Source: Anaerofilum faecale
GTDB lineage: Bacteria > Bacillota > Clostridia > Oscillospirales > Ruminococcaceae
Direction of reading: 5' to 3'
Assembly: GCA_019114265.1 (NCBI GenBank)
Contig: DXFV01000036.1
Span: 1 to 64,000 of the forward strand
DNA: 64,000 nucleotides
Shown here one piece after another: positions 16,793-24,800 of this stretch. Position 1 is the stretch's first letter; each line of letters starts with the position of its first letter. The position numbers were made by a program, and so were the translations under genes. The notes below the pieces were generated by a model. That model saw only the letters and a program-made list of their open reading frames with translations. It was not told where the DNA came from and searched no databases.

Positions 16793-16821
16793 ATCATAGT
16801 GGTTTTCGCCGGGAAAATCAA
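16793..16821 (-). promoter_or_regulatory. purE: Promoter of the purine operon
   Basis: TTGATT (16816-16821) and TATGAT (16793-16798) are 17 bases apart on the minus strand. No purine riboswitch aptamer motif was found between this promoter and purE. Confidence 0.7.
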
Positions 16822-16899
16822 GCCGCTTTGCCGCCCCGCACGGCAAATTTGGCGCAAAGCAACAAACCGCACAAAAAGCGGATGCGTTTTTTGTCGAAA

Positions 16900-17391
16900 T
16901 CACGAAGGCTCTCCGGCGGTGAGCGGGGCGGTCTGCGCGCGGATGACGGCCAGCAGATCGGCCGGTGCAAGCTGGATCTGGGTGCCGATCTTTCCCGCGC
17001 TCACCATCACCGACGGCTGGGCCAGCACGCTCTCGTCGAACACCGTCACAAACTGTTTTTTCATCCCCACCGGGCTGCACCCGCCCCGCACATAGCCGGT
17101 GGTTTTCAGCAGATCGGCCACATGCAGCATGGCAACGCTCTTTTCACCCACCGAGCGGGCGGCTTTTTTCAGGTCCAGCTCCTTCGCCACCGGGATGACG
17201 AACACATAAAAACTGCCGCCGGCGCCTTTGGTCACCAGCGTCTTGAACACCTGCGCCGGGTCCTGCCCCAGCAGGGCGGCCACGCTCGCGCCGTCCACCG
17301 CCTCGCCGTCGCGGTGGGAATATTCGTGCACCTGATAGGGGATCTTCGCCTTGTCCAGAAGGCGCATCGCATTTGTTTTCGGCTGTGCCAT
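16900..17391 (-). CDS. ybaK: Cys-tRNA(Pro)/Cys-tRNA(Cys) deacylase, YbaK family
   Basis: This 163-residue protein belongs to the YbaK/ProX editing family, which hydrolyses mischarged Cys-tRNA(Pro). It shows AALLGQDPAQVFKTLV, FVIPVAKELDLKKAAR with the key Lys, and YVRGGCSPVGMKKQF with the GxxSP loop. GAAGGAAA lies before the ATG. It is a single gene divergent from the aroF leader promoter and is followed downstream by the purine operon promoter on the same strand. Confidence 0.93.
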   Translation of the reverse strand: MAQPKTNAMRLLDKAKIPYQVHEYSHRDGEAVDGASVAALLGQDPAQVFKTLVTKGAGGSFYVFVIPVAKELDLKKAARSVGEKSVAMLHVADLLKTTGYVRGGCSPVGMKKQFVTVFDESVLAQPSVMVSAGKIGTQIQLAPADLLAVIRAQTAPLTAGEPS

Positions 17392-17493
17392 AGACTGTTT
17401 CCTTCTTTTCCTTGCCTGGATTTTTGCGGGATGAACGCTTCCCTTTTCCCTATCTTAGCACGCCTTCGTGCGCGGCGCAAGACAAAAACGCGC

Positions 17494-17522
17494 TTGACAA
17501 GCCGCCCGCCGCGGGGTATACT
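17494..17522 (+). promoter_or_regulatory. aroF: Promoter of the aroF leader
   Basis: TTGACA (17494-17499) and TATACT (17517-17522) are separated by 17 bases. Transcription would begin near 17530, just before the leader peptide ribosome site. Confidence 0.85.
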
Positions 17523-17555
17523 GAACACAAGTTTTCCGCATAGGGAGGACCAAAT

Positions 17556-17654
17556 ATGAACCGTCTGTTCGCAGCGTATTGTTATTTTTGCGGCTTTTGC
17601 TGTTATTATGGCAAGGGCCTTGTTTGCTGTGGACAGGAGGGCGCGCCGGCATAG
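17556..17654 (+). CDS. Aromatic leader peptide of aroF attenuator
   Basis: This 32-residue frame starts MNRLFAAYCYFCGFCCYYGK and has a GGGAGG site nine bases before the ATG. It carries four Tyr, three Phe and six Cys, including a dense Tyr-Cys-Tyr-Phe-Cys and Cys-Cys-Tyr-Tyr run. It sits between a consensus promoter and an antiterminator/terminator pair, ahead of the first enzyme of aromatic amino acid synthesis. Stalling at Tyr/Phe codons when those amino acids are scarce would favour the antiterminator and switch the gene on. Confidence 0.8.
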   Translation: MNRLFAAYCYFCGFCCYYGKGLVCCGQEGAPA

Positions 17655-17666
17655 TCCGGCACCGCA

Positions 17667-17729
17667 CGGTTTTTGCAGACGCCAAGCAAAACCGGAGACC
17701 CGCCGCACAGCGGGCCTCCGGTTTTTTTA
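17667..17729 (+). promoter_or_regulatory. Transcription attenuator with alternative hairpins
   Basis: The terminator is AAACCGGAGACCCGC (17688-17702) paired with GCGGGCCTCCGGTTT (17710-17724), followed by a T run. The competing antiterminator is CGGTTTTTGC (17667-17676) with GCAAAACCGG (17686-17695), which removes the 5' arm of the terminator. This is the layout of translation-dependent attenuation. Confidence 0.8.
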
Positions 17730-17753
17730 TTTTCACAAGAGGGGGAAATCGTT

Positions 17754-18764
17754 ATGATCGTTATCCTGAAAAAAAACGCCAATCCCGCGGCGGTGGCCGC
17801 CCTGCGCGCCGGTTTTGAAGCGCAGGGGCTCAAGCTGCACGAATCCGAGGGCGAGCACACCCACATCATCGGCCTGGTGGGCGACACAAAGTCTGTGGAC
17901 ATCGACGCGGTGCGCGCCAATCCCGCCGTGGCCGATGTGCGCCGGGTGAGCGAGCCGTACAAAAAGGCAAACCGCAAATTCCATCCCGCCGACACGGTGG
18001 TGGACTGCGGCGGCGTGCCCATCGGCGGCGGGAAATTCGCCGTGATGGCCGGTCCGTGCAGCGTGGAGAGCGAGAGCCAGATCCGTTCGGTGGCGGCCGA
18101 CGTGAAGGCGGCCGGGGCCGCCCTGCTGCGCGGCGGTGCCTTCAAGCCCCGCACCTCGCCCTACTCGTTCCAGGGCCTGCGCTCGGACGGCCTGGAGCTG
18201 CTGAAGGCCGCCCGCGCCGCCACCGGCCTGCCCATCGTGACCGAGATCATGAACACCGAGCACCTGCCGCTGTTCGAGGACGTGGACGTGATCCAGGTGG
18301 GCGCGCGCAACATGCAGAACTTCGAGCTGCTGAAGGAGCTGGGGCGCATCGACAAGCCCATCCTGCTCAAGCGCGGGCTGTCGGCCACGCTGGAGGAGTT
18401 CCTGATGAGCGCCGAGTACATCATGGCCGGCGGCAACGAGAAGGTGATCCTGTGCGAGCGCGGCATCCGCACCTTTGAGACCAGCATGCGCAACACGCTG
18501 GACATCTCGGCGGTGCCGATGCTGAAGCAGATGAGCCACCTGCCGGTGGTGATCGACCCCAGCCACGCGGCCGGTATCTCCTGGATGGTGCAGCCGCTGG
18601 CGATGGCCGCCATCGCCGCCGGCGCCGACGGCTTGATGATCGAGGTGCACAACGATCCCGCCCACGCCCTCAGCGACGGCGCGCAGAGCCTGAATCCCGC
18701 CCAGTTCGCCGCTCTGATGGATCAGGTGAAACCCGCGGTGGAGTTCTTCGGCAAGTCGCTGTGA
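17754..18764 (+). CDS. aroF: DAHP synthase, type I-beta
   Basis: This 336-residue enzyme condenses PEP and erythrose 4-phosphate, the first step of the shikimate pathway. An N-terminal ferredoxin-like domain (residues 1-70, MIVILKKNANPAAVAAL) gives allosteric control in this subclass. The barrel starts FAVMAGPCSVESE and contains GGAFKPRTSPYSFQGL, ILLKRGLSAT, ILCERGIRTFE and VVIDPSHAAG. The ATG at 17754 follows GAGGGGG; upstream in-frame codons lie inside the attenuator. Regulation is probably by the leader at 17494-17729. Its 3' end overlaps a small convergent gene by 43 bases. Confidence 0.95.
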   Translation: MIVILKKNANPAAVAALRAGFEAQGLKLHESEGEHTHIIGLVGDTKSVDIDAVRANPAVADVRRVSEPYKKANRKFHPADTVVDCGGVPIGGGKFAVMAGPCSVESESQIRSVAADVKAAGAALLRGGAFKPRTSPYSFQGLRSDGLELLKAARAATGLPIVTEIMNTEHLPLFEDVDVIQVGARNMQNFELLKELGRIDKPILLKRGLSATLEEFLMSAEYIMAGGNEKVILCERGIRTFETSMRNTLDISAVPMLKQMSHLPVVIDPSHAAGISWMVQPLAMAAIAAGADGLMIEVHNDPAHALSDGAQSLNPAQFAALMDQVKPAVEFFGKSL

Positions 18765-18964
18765 GCCGCGGCATACCGGGCCAGGTGCAAAATCAGCTGC
18801 ATGGGGGTGGGGCGCTGGCCGCCGCCCGCCGCCAGTAATTCGGCGCGGCCGCGGCCGTTCCACATCTCATCGATCAGCGCCTCGATCTCCTGTTCCACCT
18901 GGGCGGGCGTCGCGCCGTTTTTGCGGGCGATCTCGTCCCGCAGCCGCAGCCATTCTGTCTGCAT
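18722..18964 (-). CDS. Small protein with Spo0A-C-like helix-turn-helix
   Basis: This 80-residue protein contains LRDEIARKNGATPAQVEQEI then ALIDEMWNGRG. That resembles the recognition-helix region of the Spo0A C-terminal domain (Ala-Lys-Lys-Tyr then Thr-Thr-x-x-Arg-Val-Glu-x-x-Ile, then a Trp and Arg-Gly). It lacks a receiver domain and the first part of the Spo0A domain. The ATG at 18964 has GGGGAAAA upstream. It runs opposite to aroF and the two coding ends overlap. It could be a small DNA-binding regulator or a short remnant; the family assignment is by eye. Confidence 0.55.
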   Translation of the reverse strand: MQTEWLRLRDEIARKNGATPAQVEQEIEALIDEMWNGRGRAELLAAGGGQRPTPMQLILHLARYAAAHSDLPKNSTAGFT

Positions 18965-19074
18965 CTCTGTTTTCCCCTTTCCGTGCGCACGCTGCCGGGC
19001 GCATCCCTGACAGTATGCCCCGCACGGAATCGCTTTACCCGTCATATCTATTTTATAAAAGGAGGGACCGTCCT

Positions 19075-20010
19075 GTGAAGATCGCTTCGTCCATCGCCGA
19101 GCTTGTCGGCAACACCCCGCTTGTACAGCTGCCCGCCCTGAGCCGGCTGCACCGCACCGTCACCCCCGTCATCGCCAAGCTGGAGTGTTTCAACCCGCTT
19201 GGCTCCGCCAAGGACCGCCCGGCGCTGGAGATGATCCGCCGCGCCGAACAAGCCGGGCTGCTGCGCGCGGGCGGCACCCTCATCGAGCCCACCAGCGGCA
19301 ACACCGGCATCGCGCTGGCCTATCTGGCCGCCAGCCGGGGCTACCGCTGCCTCCTGACCATGCCCGAGAGCATGAGCGCCGAGCGGCGCAGTCTGCTGCG
19401 CGCGCTGGGAGCACAGCTGGTGCTGACCCCCGCCTCCGAGGGGATGGCCGGCGCGGTGAAGGCCGCCGAGGAATTGCAGGCGCACACGCCGAACAGCGTG
19501 ATCCTGGGTCAGTTCGACAACCCGGCCAACCCCGCCGCCCACGCCGCCACCGCTGCCGAGATCTGGCGCGACACCGACGGCCGGGTGGACATCCTCGTGG
19601 CCTGCGTGGGGACCGGCGGCACCCTGTCCGGCACCGCCCGCGCGCTGAAGGAGCAGAACCCCGCGCTGCGCGCGGTGGCGGTGGAGCCCTCTGCCAGCCC
19701 GCTGCTGCAGGGCGGCAAGGCCGGCCCGCACAAGATCCAGGGCATCGGCGCGAACTTCGTGCCCGCCAACTACGACGCCTCGGTGGTGGACGAGATCATC
19801 GGGGTGGCCGACGCCGACGCGACGGACACCGCCCGCTTCCTGGCCCATCACGAGGGCGTGTTCGTGGGCATCTCGTCCGGTGCGGCGGCCTTTGCGGCGG
19901 CGCAGGTGGCGGCACGCCCCGAAAACGCCGGCAAGACCGTCGTGGCCATCCTGCCCGACACCGGCGAGCGATATCTGTCCACCGGCATCTTTGACGAGGT
20001 GAGCGTATGA
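19075..20010 (+). CDS. cysK: Cysteine synthase (O-acetylserine sulfhydrylase)
   Basis: This 311-residue PLP enzyme makes cysteine from O-acetylserine and sulfide. Signature parts are LVGNTPLVQL, the PLP lysine at about residue 46 (NPLGSAKDRPA), EPTSGNTGIALA, and VGTGGTLSGTA. The start is GTG at 19075, with AGGAGG nine bases upstream; upstream in-frame ATG codons have no such site. The stop overlaps the cysE start by four bases. CysK and CysE usually form a complex. Confidence 0.95.
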   Translation: MKIASSIAELVGNTPLVQLPALSRLHRTVTPVIAKLECFNPLGSAKDRPALEMIRRAEQAGLLRAGGTLIEPTSGNTGIALAYLAASRGYRCLLTMPESMSAERRSLLRALGAQLVLTPASEGMAGAVKAAEELQAHTPNSVILGQFDNPANPAAHAATAAEIWRDTDGRVDILVACVGTGGTLSGTARALKEQNPALRAVAVEPSASPLLQGGKAGPHKIQGIGANFVPANYDASVVDEIIGVADADATDTARFLAHHEGVFVGISSGAAAFAAAQVAARPENAGKTVVAILPDTGERYLSTGIFDEVSV

Positions 20011-20627
20011 GCCTTCTGTCCGACGCGCGCAATATCCGTTCCAAGGACCCCGCCGCCACCAGCCTGGCCGAGGTGATACTGCTCTACCCCGGCTTTCACG
20101 CGCTGCTGTTTTACCGGGTGAGCCACTGGCTGTACCGCCACCGACGCTTCTTTCTGGCCCGCACCGTGAGCCAGTGGGGACGCGGCTTCACCGGCATCGA
20201 GATCCATCCCGGCGCCACCATCGGACCGGGGCTGTTCATCGACCACGGCAGCGGCGTGGTGATCGGCGAGACGGCCGAGATCGGGCGCAACTGCACCATC
20301 TACCACCAGGTGACGCTGGGCGGCACTGGCAAGGACCACGGCAAGCGACACCCCACCCTGGGCGACAACGTGCTGGTGGGCGCGGGCGCAAAGGTGCTGG
20401 GGCCGGTGGTGATCGGCAGCAACACCCGCATCGCGGCCGGCAGCGTGGTGCTGCAGAATCTGCCCTGCAACTGCACCGCCGCCGGTGTTCCCGCCGCGGT
20501 GGTGCGGCTGGACGGCGAGCGCATCCGCCCCAGCGACGACCTCAACCAGCGCGACATCCCGGATGTGGTGCACAGCCATCTGGAGGATCTGGAGCGGCGG
20601 CTGCGCCGGCTGGAGCACAGAGAATAA
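20007..20627 (+). CDS. cysE: Serine O-acetyltransferase
   Basis: This 206-residue enzyme makes O-acetylserine from serine and acetyl-CoA. It has a short N-terminal helical part and a left-handed hexapeptide-repeat domain: GIEIHPGATIGPGLFIDHG, VVIGETAEIG, VTLGGTGKDHGKRHPT, then GAGAKVLGPVVIG. Length is that of the short EpsC/plant-like type rather than the 270-residue E. coli type. ATGA overlap couples it to cysK. Confidence 0.95.
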   Translation: MSLLSDARNIRSKDPAATSLAEVILLYPGFHALLFYRVSHWLYRHRRFFLARTVSQWGRGFTGIEIHPGATIGPGLFIDHGSGVVIGETAEIGRNCTIYHQVTLGGTGKDHGKRHPTLGDNVLVGAGAKVLGPVVIGSNTRIAAGSVVLQNLPCNCTAAGVPAAVVRLDGERIRPSDDLNQRDIPDVVHSHLEDLERRLRRLEHRE

Positions 20628-20641
20628 CGGGGCGTTTCCCA

Positions 20642-20669
20642 TTGTTTTGTCACAAATTTGTGGTATGAT
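20642..20669 (+). promoter_or_regulatory. Promoter with 12-bp palindrome before the cyclophilin gene
   Basis: TTGTTT (20642-20647) and TATGAT (20664-20669) are 16 bases apart. The spacer holds a perfect palindrome, CACAAATTTGTG (20651-20662), in the place a repressor would use. Confidence 0.55.
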
Positions 20670-20670
20670 A

Positions 20671-20703
20671 AAAGCCGGGCCTGTGCGGCCCGGCGTATTT
20701 TTT
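20671..20703 (+). terminator. Terminator-like hairpin after cysE
   Basis: GCCGGGCC (20674-20681) pairs with GGCCCGGC (20687-20694), followed by GTA and a run of six T. It can end the cysKE transcript. A transcript from the promoter at 20642-20669 would start with this hairpin, so it may also protect the 5' end or attenuate the next gene. Confidence 0.75.
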
Positions 20704-20721
20704 GACAAAAGGAGTTTTTGA

Positions 20722-21327
20722 ATGATGAAACGTCTGCTTTCTCTGTGTGCGGCGGCCGCTGTGACGCTGGGCCTGCTGGCCGGGTGCTCGTCCGCTCCCA
20801 CTCCCCAGCCCGACGGCGAGGATCTGCTCTCCGGCACCCATCACGCCGAGATCGTGGTGAAGGACTACGGCACCATCAAGGTGGAGCTGGACGCCGACAC
20901 CGCTCCCATCACGGTGACCAACTTTGTGAATCTGGCCAAGGACGGCTTCTACGACGGCCTGACCTTTCACCGCATCATCAGCGGCTTCATGATCCAGGGC
21001 GGCGACCCCAACGGTGACGGCACCGGCGGTTCCGAGGAAACCATCAAGGGCGAGTTTTCCGAAAACGGCGTGGAGAACGACATCTCGCACGAGCGCGGCG
21101 TGATCTCGATGGCGCGCGCGCAGGATATGGACAGCGCCAGCAGCCAGTTCTTCATCATGCACGCCGACGCCGACTATCTGGACGGCAACTATGCGGCCTT
21201 CGGCCATGTCACCGAGGGCATGGAGGTGGTGGACGCCATCTGCGACAGCACCCCGGTGACCGACAACAACGGCACCGTGGCCAAAGAGAACCAGCCGGTG
21301 ATCGAGTCCATCACCATCATCGACTGA
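20722..21327 (+). CDS. Lipoprotein cyclophilin-type peptidyl-prolyl isomerase
   Basis: This 201-residue protein begins with a lipoprotein signal (LLSLCAAAAVTLGLLAGC, lipobox Cys at about 22), so it is anchored outside the membrane. The rest is a compact bacterial cyclophilin: FVNLAKDGFYDGLTFHRIIS, GFMIQGGDPNGDGTGG, SQFFIMHADADYLDGNYAAF. It probably helps folding of secreted proteins. The first ATG at 20722 has AAAGGAG upstream; the second Met is next to it. Confidence 0.93.
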   Translation: MMKRLLSLCAAAAVTLGLLAGCSSAPTPQPDGEDLLSGTHHAEIVVKDYGTIKVELDADTAPITVTNFVNLAKDGFYDGLTFHRIISGFMIQGGDPNGDGTGGSEETIKGEFSENGVENDISHERGVISMARAQDMDSASSQFFIMHADADYLDGNYAAFGHVTEGMEVVDAICDSTPVTDNNGTVAKENQPVIESITIID

Positions 21328-21346
21328 CCCCGCTTTTTCGACACCA

Positions 21347-21390
21347 AAACACACCGTGTCCCCTTCCCCGGGCGCACGGTGTGTTTTTTT
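21347..21390 (+). terminator. Intrinsic terminator
   Basis: ACACACCGTG pairs with CACGGTGTGT (21349-21384) and is followed by seven T. It ends the cyclophilin gene and lies before the convergent spoIIID. Confidence 0.9.
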
Positions 21391-21408
21391 GCCGCCCGAA
21401 AACGCCGG

Positions 21409-21663
21409 TCAGACGCTGTCCGGGTGGTATTTGCGGCGGGTGGCGTCGCCGCCCCGCAGATGGCGCTCGGCTTTGTTTTTGGCCAGCACCGTCCGCACCT
21501 GGCGCGCCAGCGCGGGGTTCAGACGCCGCAGACGGCTGGTGATGTCTTTATGTACCGTACTTTTTGAAATTCCAAACTGCATGGCCGCACCGCGCACCGT
21601 CGCGCCTGTTTCCAGGATATATTCCGCCAGGCGCGCCGCTCGTTCCTCCGGGTTGCCTTTCAT
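21409..21663 (-). CDS. spoIIID: Sporulation transcriptional regulator SpoIIID
   Basis: This 84-residue DNA-binding protein shows ERAARLAEYILETGATVRGA, then GISKSTVHKDITSRLRRLNP. This is the helix-turn-helix of SpoIIID, the mother-cell regulator that acts with sigma-E. GGGGAGA lies before the ATG. Length is slightly below the Bacillus protein. Its presence argues that the organism, or its recent ancestor, forms endospores. Confidence 0.93.
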   Translation of the reverse strand: MKGNPEERAARLAEYILETGATVRGAAMQFGISKSTVHKDITSRLRRLNPALARQVRTVLAKNKAERHLRGGDATRRKYHPDSV

Positions 21664-21766
21664 GGGTAGTCTCCCCTTTCCCCTGGTGTTTTTTACAGCT
21701 TATGAAACACCGAGGAAGGGTATGATTCCCGCGCCGTGTGCGCGGAGTTGAGCGGATAGACAGAAC

Positions 21767-21800
21767 AGGCCGCCGCGGGGTTTTGATCCCGCGGCGGCCT
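21767..21800 (-). terminator. GC-rich hairpin after the GH101 gene
   Basis: GGCCGCCGCGGG (21768-21779) pairs with CCCGCGGCGGCC (21788-21799). The T run on the minus strand is weak, so termination is likely but not certain. Confidence 0.6.
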
Positions 21801-21842
21801 GGCTGTCTGCTTGAAAGGCTGACTGCCCTGATATACCAGTGA

Positions 21843-24800
21843 TCAGAACGATCTGCGGCGCCGCACCAGGATAACGGCTGCCGTCAGACAGGACAGTCCC
21901 GCCAGCAGCAGGAAACTGTATACAGGCGCTTCGCCCGTGGGAGGAAGCACCGGCTCGGCCGTGGGCTGCACGGTCGGCTCATCGGTGGGCTGAGCGGTCG
22001 GCTGGGCCGTCGGCTCGGCGGTCGGTTTTGCCGTGGGCTGAGCGGTGGGCTCGGCCGTAGGCTCGGCGGTGGGTTCGGCCGTGGGCTGCGGCCGGCTTGC
22101 CTGCATGGCGTCAAAGGCAGCCTGCAGGTCGCTCAGCTGCTGGTCGATGACGTCCTGCAGCGCGTTCGCATCTTCCAGCACCGCTTTCGCGCGCTCCCGC
22201 TCCTGCTGCCAGACCTGCCAGGCTTCGTCGGTGGCTCCGTCCTGCTTCTCGTCCGCGGTGCGGTCGTAGAACTCCTGCAGGGCGGTCTTGTTTCCGGTCA
22301 TGCTCAGCGAATGCACCGCGTCCAGCAGCGCGTTGTAGCAGGCTGTCAGCTCCTGCTCGGAGGGGGACTCCTGGGCCAGCAGTGCGTCGGCCTGCTCCAG
22401 AGCCGCTTCCAGCTTCTCCTTCACGGAGGCGATCACCCACTGGTAGTCCTCTTCCTGCTGACGGGCGCGGGCGTATTCCACCAGCTCGCGCAGTTCTTCC
22501 TTGTCCACGACCACGGTGCGGGGCAGCACCGTCACTTCACACACGGCGCGCAGCGAGGTGCCCTGCACCGATCCTTCCACCGTGAAGGTGCCTTCCTGTG
22601 CATAGCGGTCGGCGGGGATCTCATCCCATTCCACCGCCACCGGCGCGGTGTGGCCGTCCTCATAGACGGCATTCACCGTTTCGGGAAGCTGGGGGGCGAC
22701 CTCCTGGATGGTCTGGACCTGTACGGTCTCCAGCGAGGCGATGACCTCGGAGGGGTCCTTCTCCATCTCGCGGATGGACACGTCGTCCAGGCTGAGATAG
22801 GCGTATTCCATGTAGCTGCCTTCGGGCTTTTCGCCTTCGGCCGGCGCGTTCTGGATATCCTTCAGATACAGCAGCGCCAGATAGCAGCCCTCGGTATCGC
22901 CGGTGTTGAAGGAAAGCGTCACCGTCCTGCCTTCTTCGTTCAGCTCGGTGGCCTCCAGCACCTGGCTGCACACCTTTGTGCCGTCGGGGCGCAGCACCGC
23001 GATCTCGTGGTAACCGGTCAGGCCGGTCTCGTAGGTGAATTTCAGCTCATAGTCGGTATTCGGCTGCAGCACCACATCTTCACGGGTGCGCAGGGCTTCG
23101 CCCACCCGCCCGAATTCGTTGCTCTTCAGCGAGAAATTGCCGTTGAGCACATAGTTGGTGAACTGGTCCATCTCCTCGCGGTACTCGGCCAGATGGGTGT
23201 AGCCGCCGCTCAGATAGGAGTAGGTGAAGGCGCCCAGGCCCTGCTCCACGTTTTCAAAGTCCTCGTAGAGCACATAGTCCTCGTATTCGTCCTCTCCGGC
23301 CAGGATCGGGGTGGTGAGATTGGTGAAGAGGGTCACGTCGTCCACCAGCACGGCGTCCGTGCCGCAGGCGGCCTCCAGCGACAGCTGCGCCTCGGTGACG
23401 CCCTCCGGCACATGGAAGGTGACGCGCACCTTCTGGAAGTTGTCCCATTCGCCGGCGCCGGCGGCGGGGAAATATTTGCTCTGGTCATAGTGGCGCAGGG
23501 TGGTGGGCAGCGCGGTGGCCGTGCGCTCGCCCTCTCCGGCATCCACCGAAACGGTGAGCTGCCCGTCCTCGCCCACATTCGTGAACAGATAGAGGGTGTA
23601 ATCCTGTCCGGGCTCCAGGCCGGTGATGGTCTGGCTGAGACGGGAGGTCTGGCCTTCTCCGGTGACCGAGAGACGGGTCTCCCAGGTGGCGGAATCCTTG
23701 ACGACCTCGGCCTCGGCGTCGCCGGATACCTCCCAGCCCGCCAGCGAGGTGTCGTCAAAACCGGGGTTGCTCATGCCGCTGCCGCTGCCGAAATCTCCGG
23801 CCACACGCGGCGCCGGGGAACCGTGGGGATACAGCACGTATCCGGTCTCTGCCTGGGCGTCCAGCGTGATCTCGCCGTTCACGATGTCGATGGTGGCAAC
23901 CAGCTCCTTGTCGTCGCCGCTGAGCTGGTAGAGGTCGGCCTGGTCGATGCCGGCCCAGTTTTCCGGGACCTGCCAGGTGGTCTCGCCGCCCTTTGCGTTC
24001 CAGTGGTAGATCTTGCCCGCTTCGGTGGGGTCTTTTTCGGTGCTATCCTCGGTGTACCAGGGGATGAACAGGACCGCGTCGCCGGTGTCCGAACCGGCCC
24101 AGGTGGCGTCCTGCTGATCGAGGTTCCACCACTCCCACTCGGCCAGCAGCCGGCCGTTGCGGGTGAGGCGGACGGTGCTGCCGTCGCCCTGTACGCCCGC
24201 GCCGGTCTTTTCGGTGCGCACGCCGTCCGAGAACTGCACGAAGTCGTCCTCGATCTGCATCACTTCAAAGTGCTGCAGGTATTTGGCGGGGAGCACATGG
24301 TTGAAGAAGTCTGTGGTGGCTTCGCTGATATTGTTCTGGTTGCCCCAGGAACCAACGCGCGGCATGATGCCGGTGTTGAACAGCGCGTTGGTGACGAACA
24401 CATCCACATCCGGCTTCACAAAGCGCAGGATGGTGCTGTTGTTGCCGTGGTTGGGGTAGGAGCGGTCGCGTCCCCAGTGGGTGAAGGCCGCGCCGGTCTC
24501 CAGCGAACCGCCGAACTCGGTGCCGGCGATGAGGCCCAGGCCGTTCAGGTTCTCCACCAGGTCCCGTGCCATCCAGGTGGTGCCGCTGTAGATGTCCACA
24601 TATACGAAGGACAGGCCGGGCAGCGTTTCTTTCAGGCGGCGCAGGTTCTCGGCGCGGTTGCCGGAAAGGATATCCTTTGTCTCATCCACCCAGTAGGCCT
24701 GGTCGATCCAGCCCCAGTTGGCGCTCAGAGGACGGGTCATCACATCCTCGTTGAAATAGAAGGCGTCGGGATTGTGCTCGCTGACGTTGATGTGCACGCC

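Noticed and set aside
16590..16900. Purine riboswitch before purE
   Set aside because: The leader lacks the conserved three-way junction motifs of the purine aptamer; only a small frame and hairpins are seen.
18722..19045. 107-codon version of the Spo0A-like small protein
   Set aside because: The first 27 codons overlap the cysK leader and have no ribosome site; the ATG at 18964 is better placed.
22000..22095. Tandem DNA repeat as a mobile or CRISPR-like feature
   Set aside because: It is the coding sequence of the Pro-Thr wall spacer of the GH101 protein (PTAEPTAQ units), in frame and before the sortase signal.
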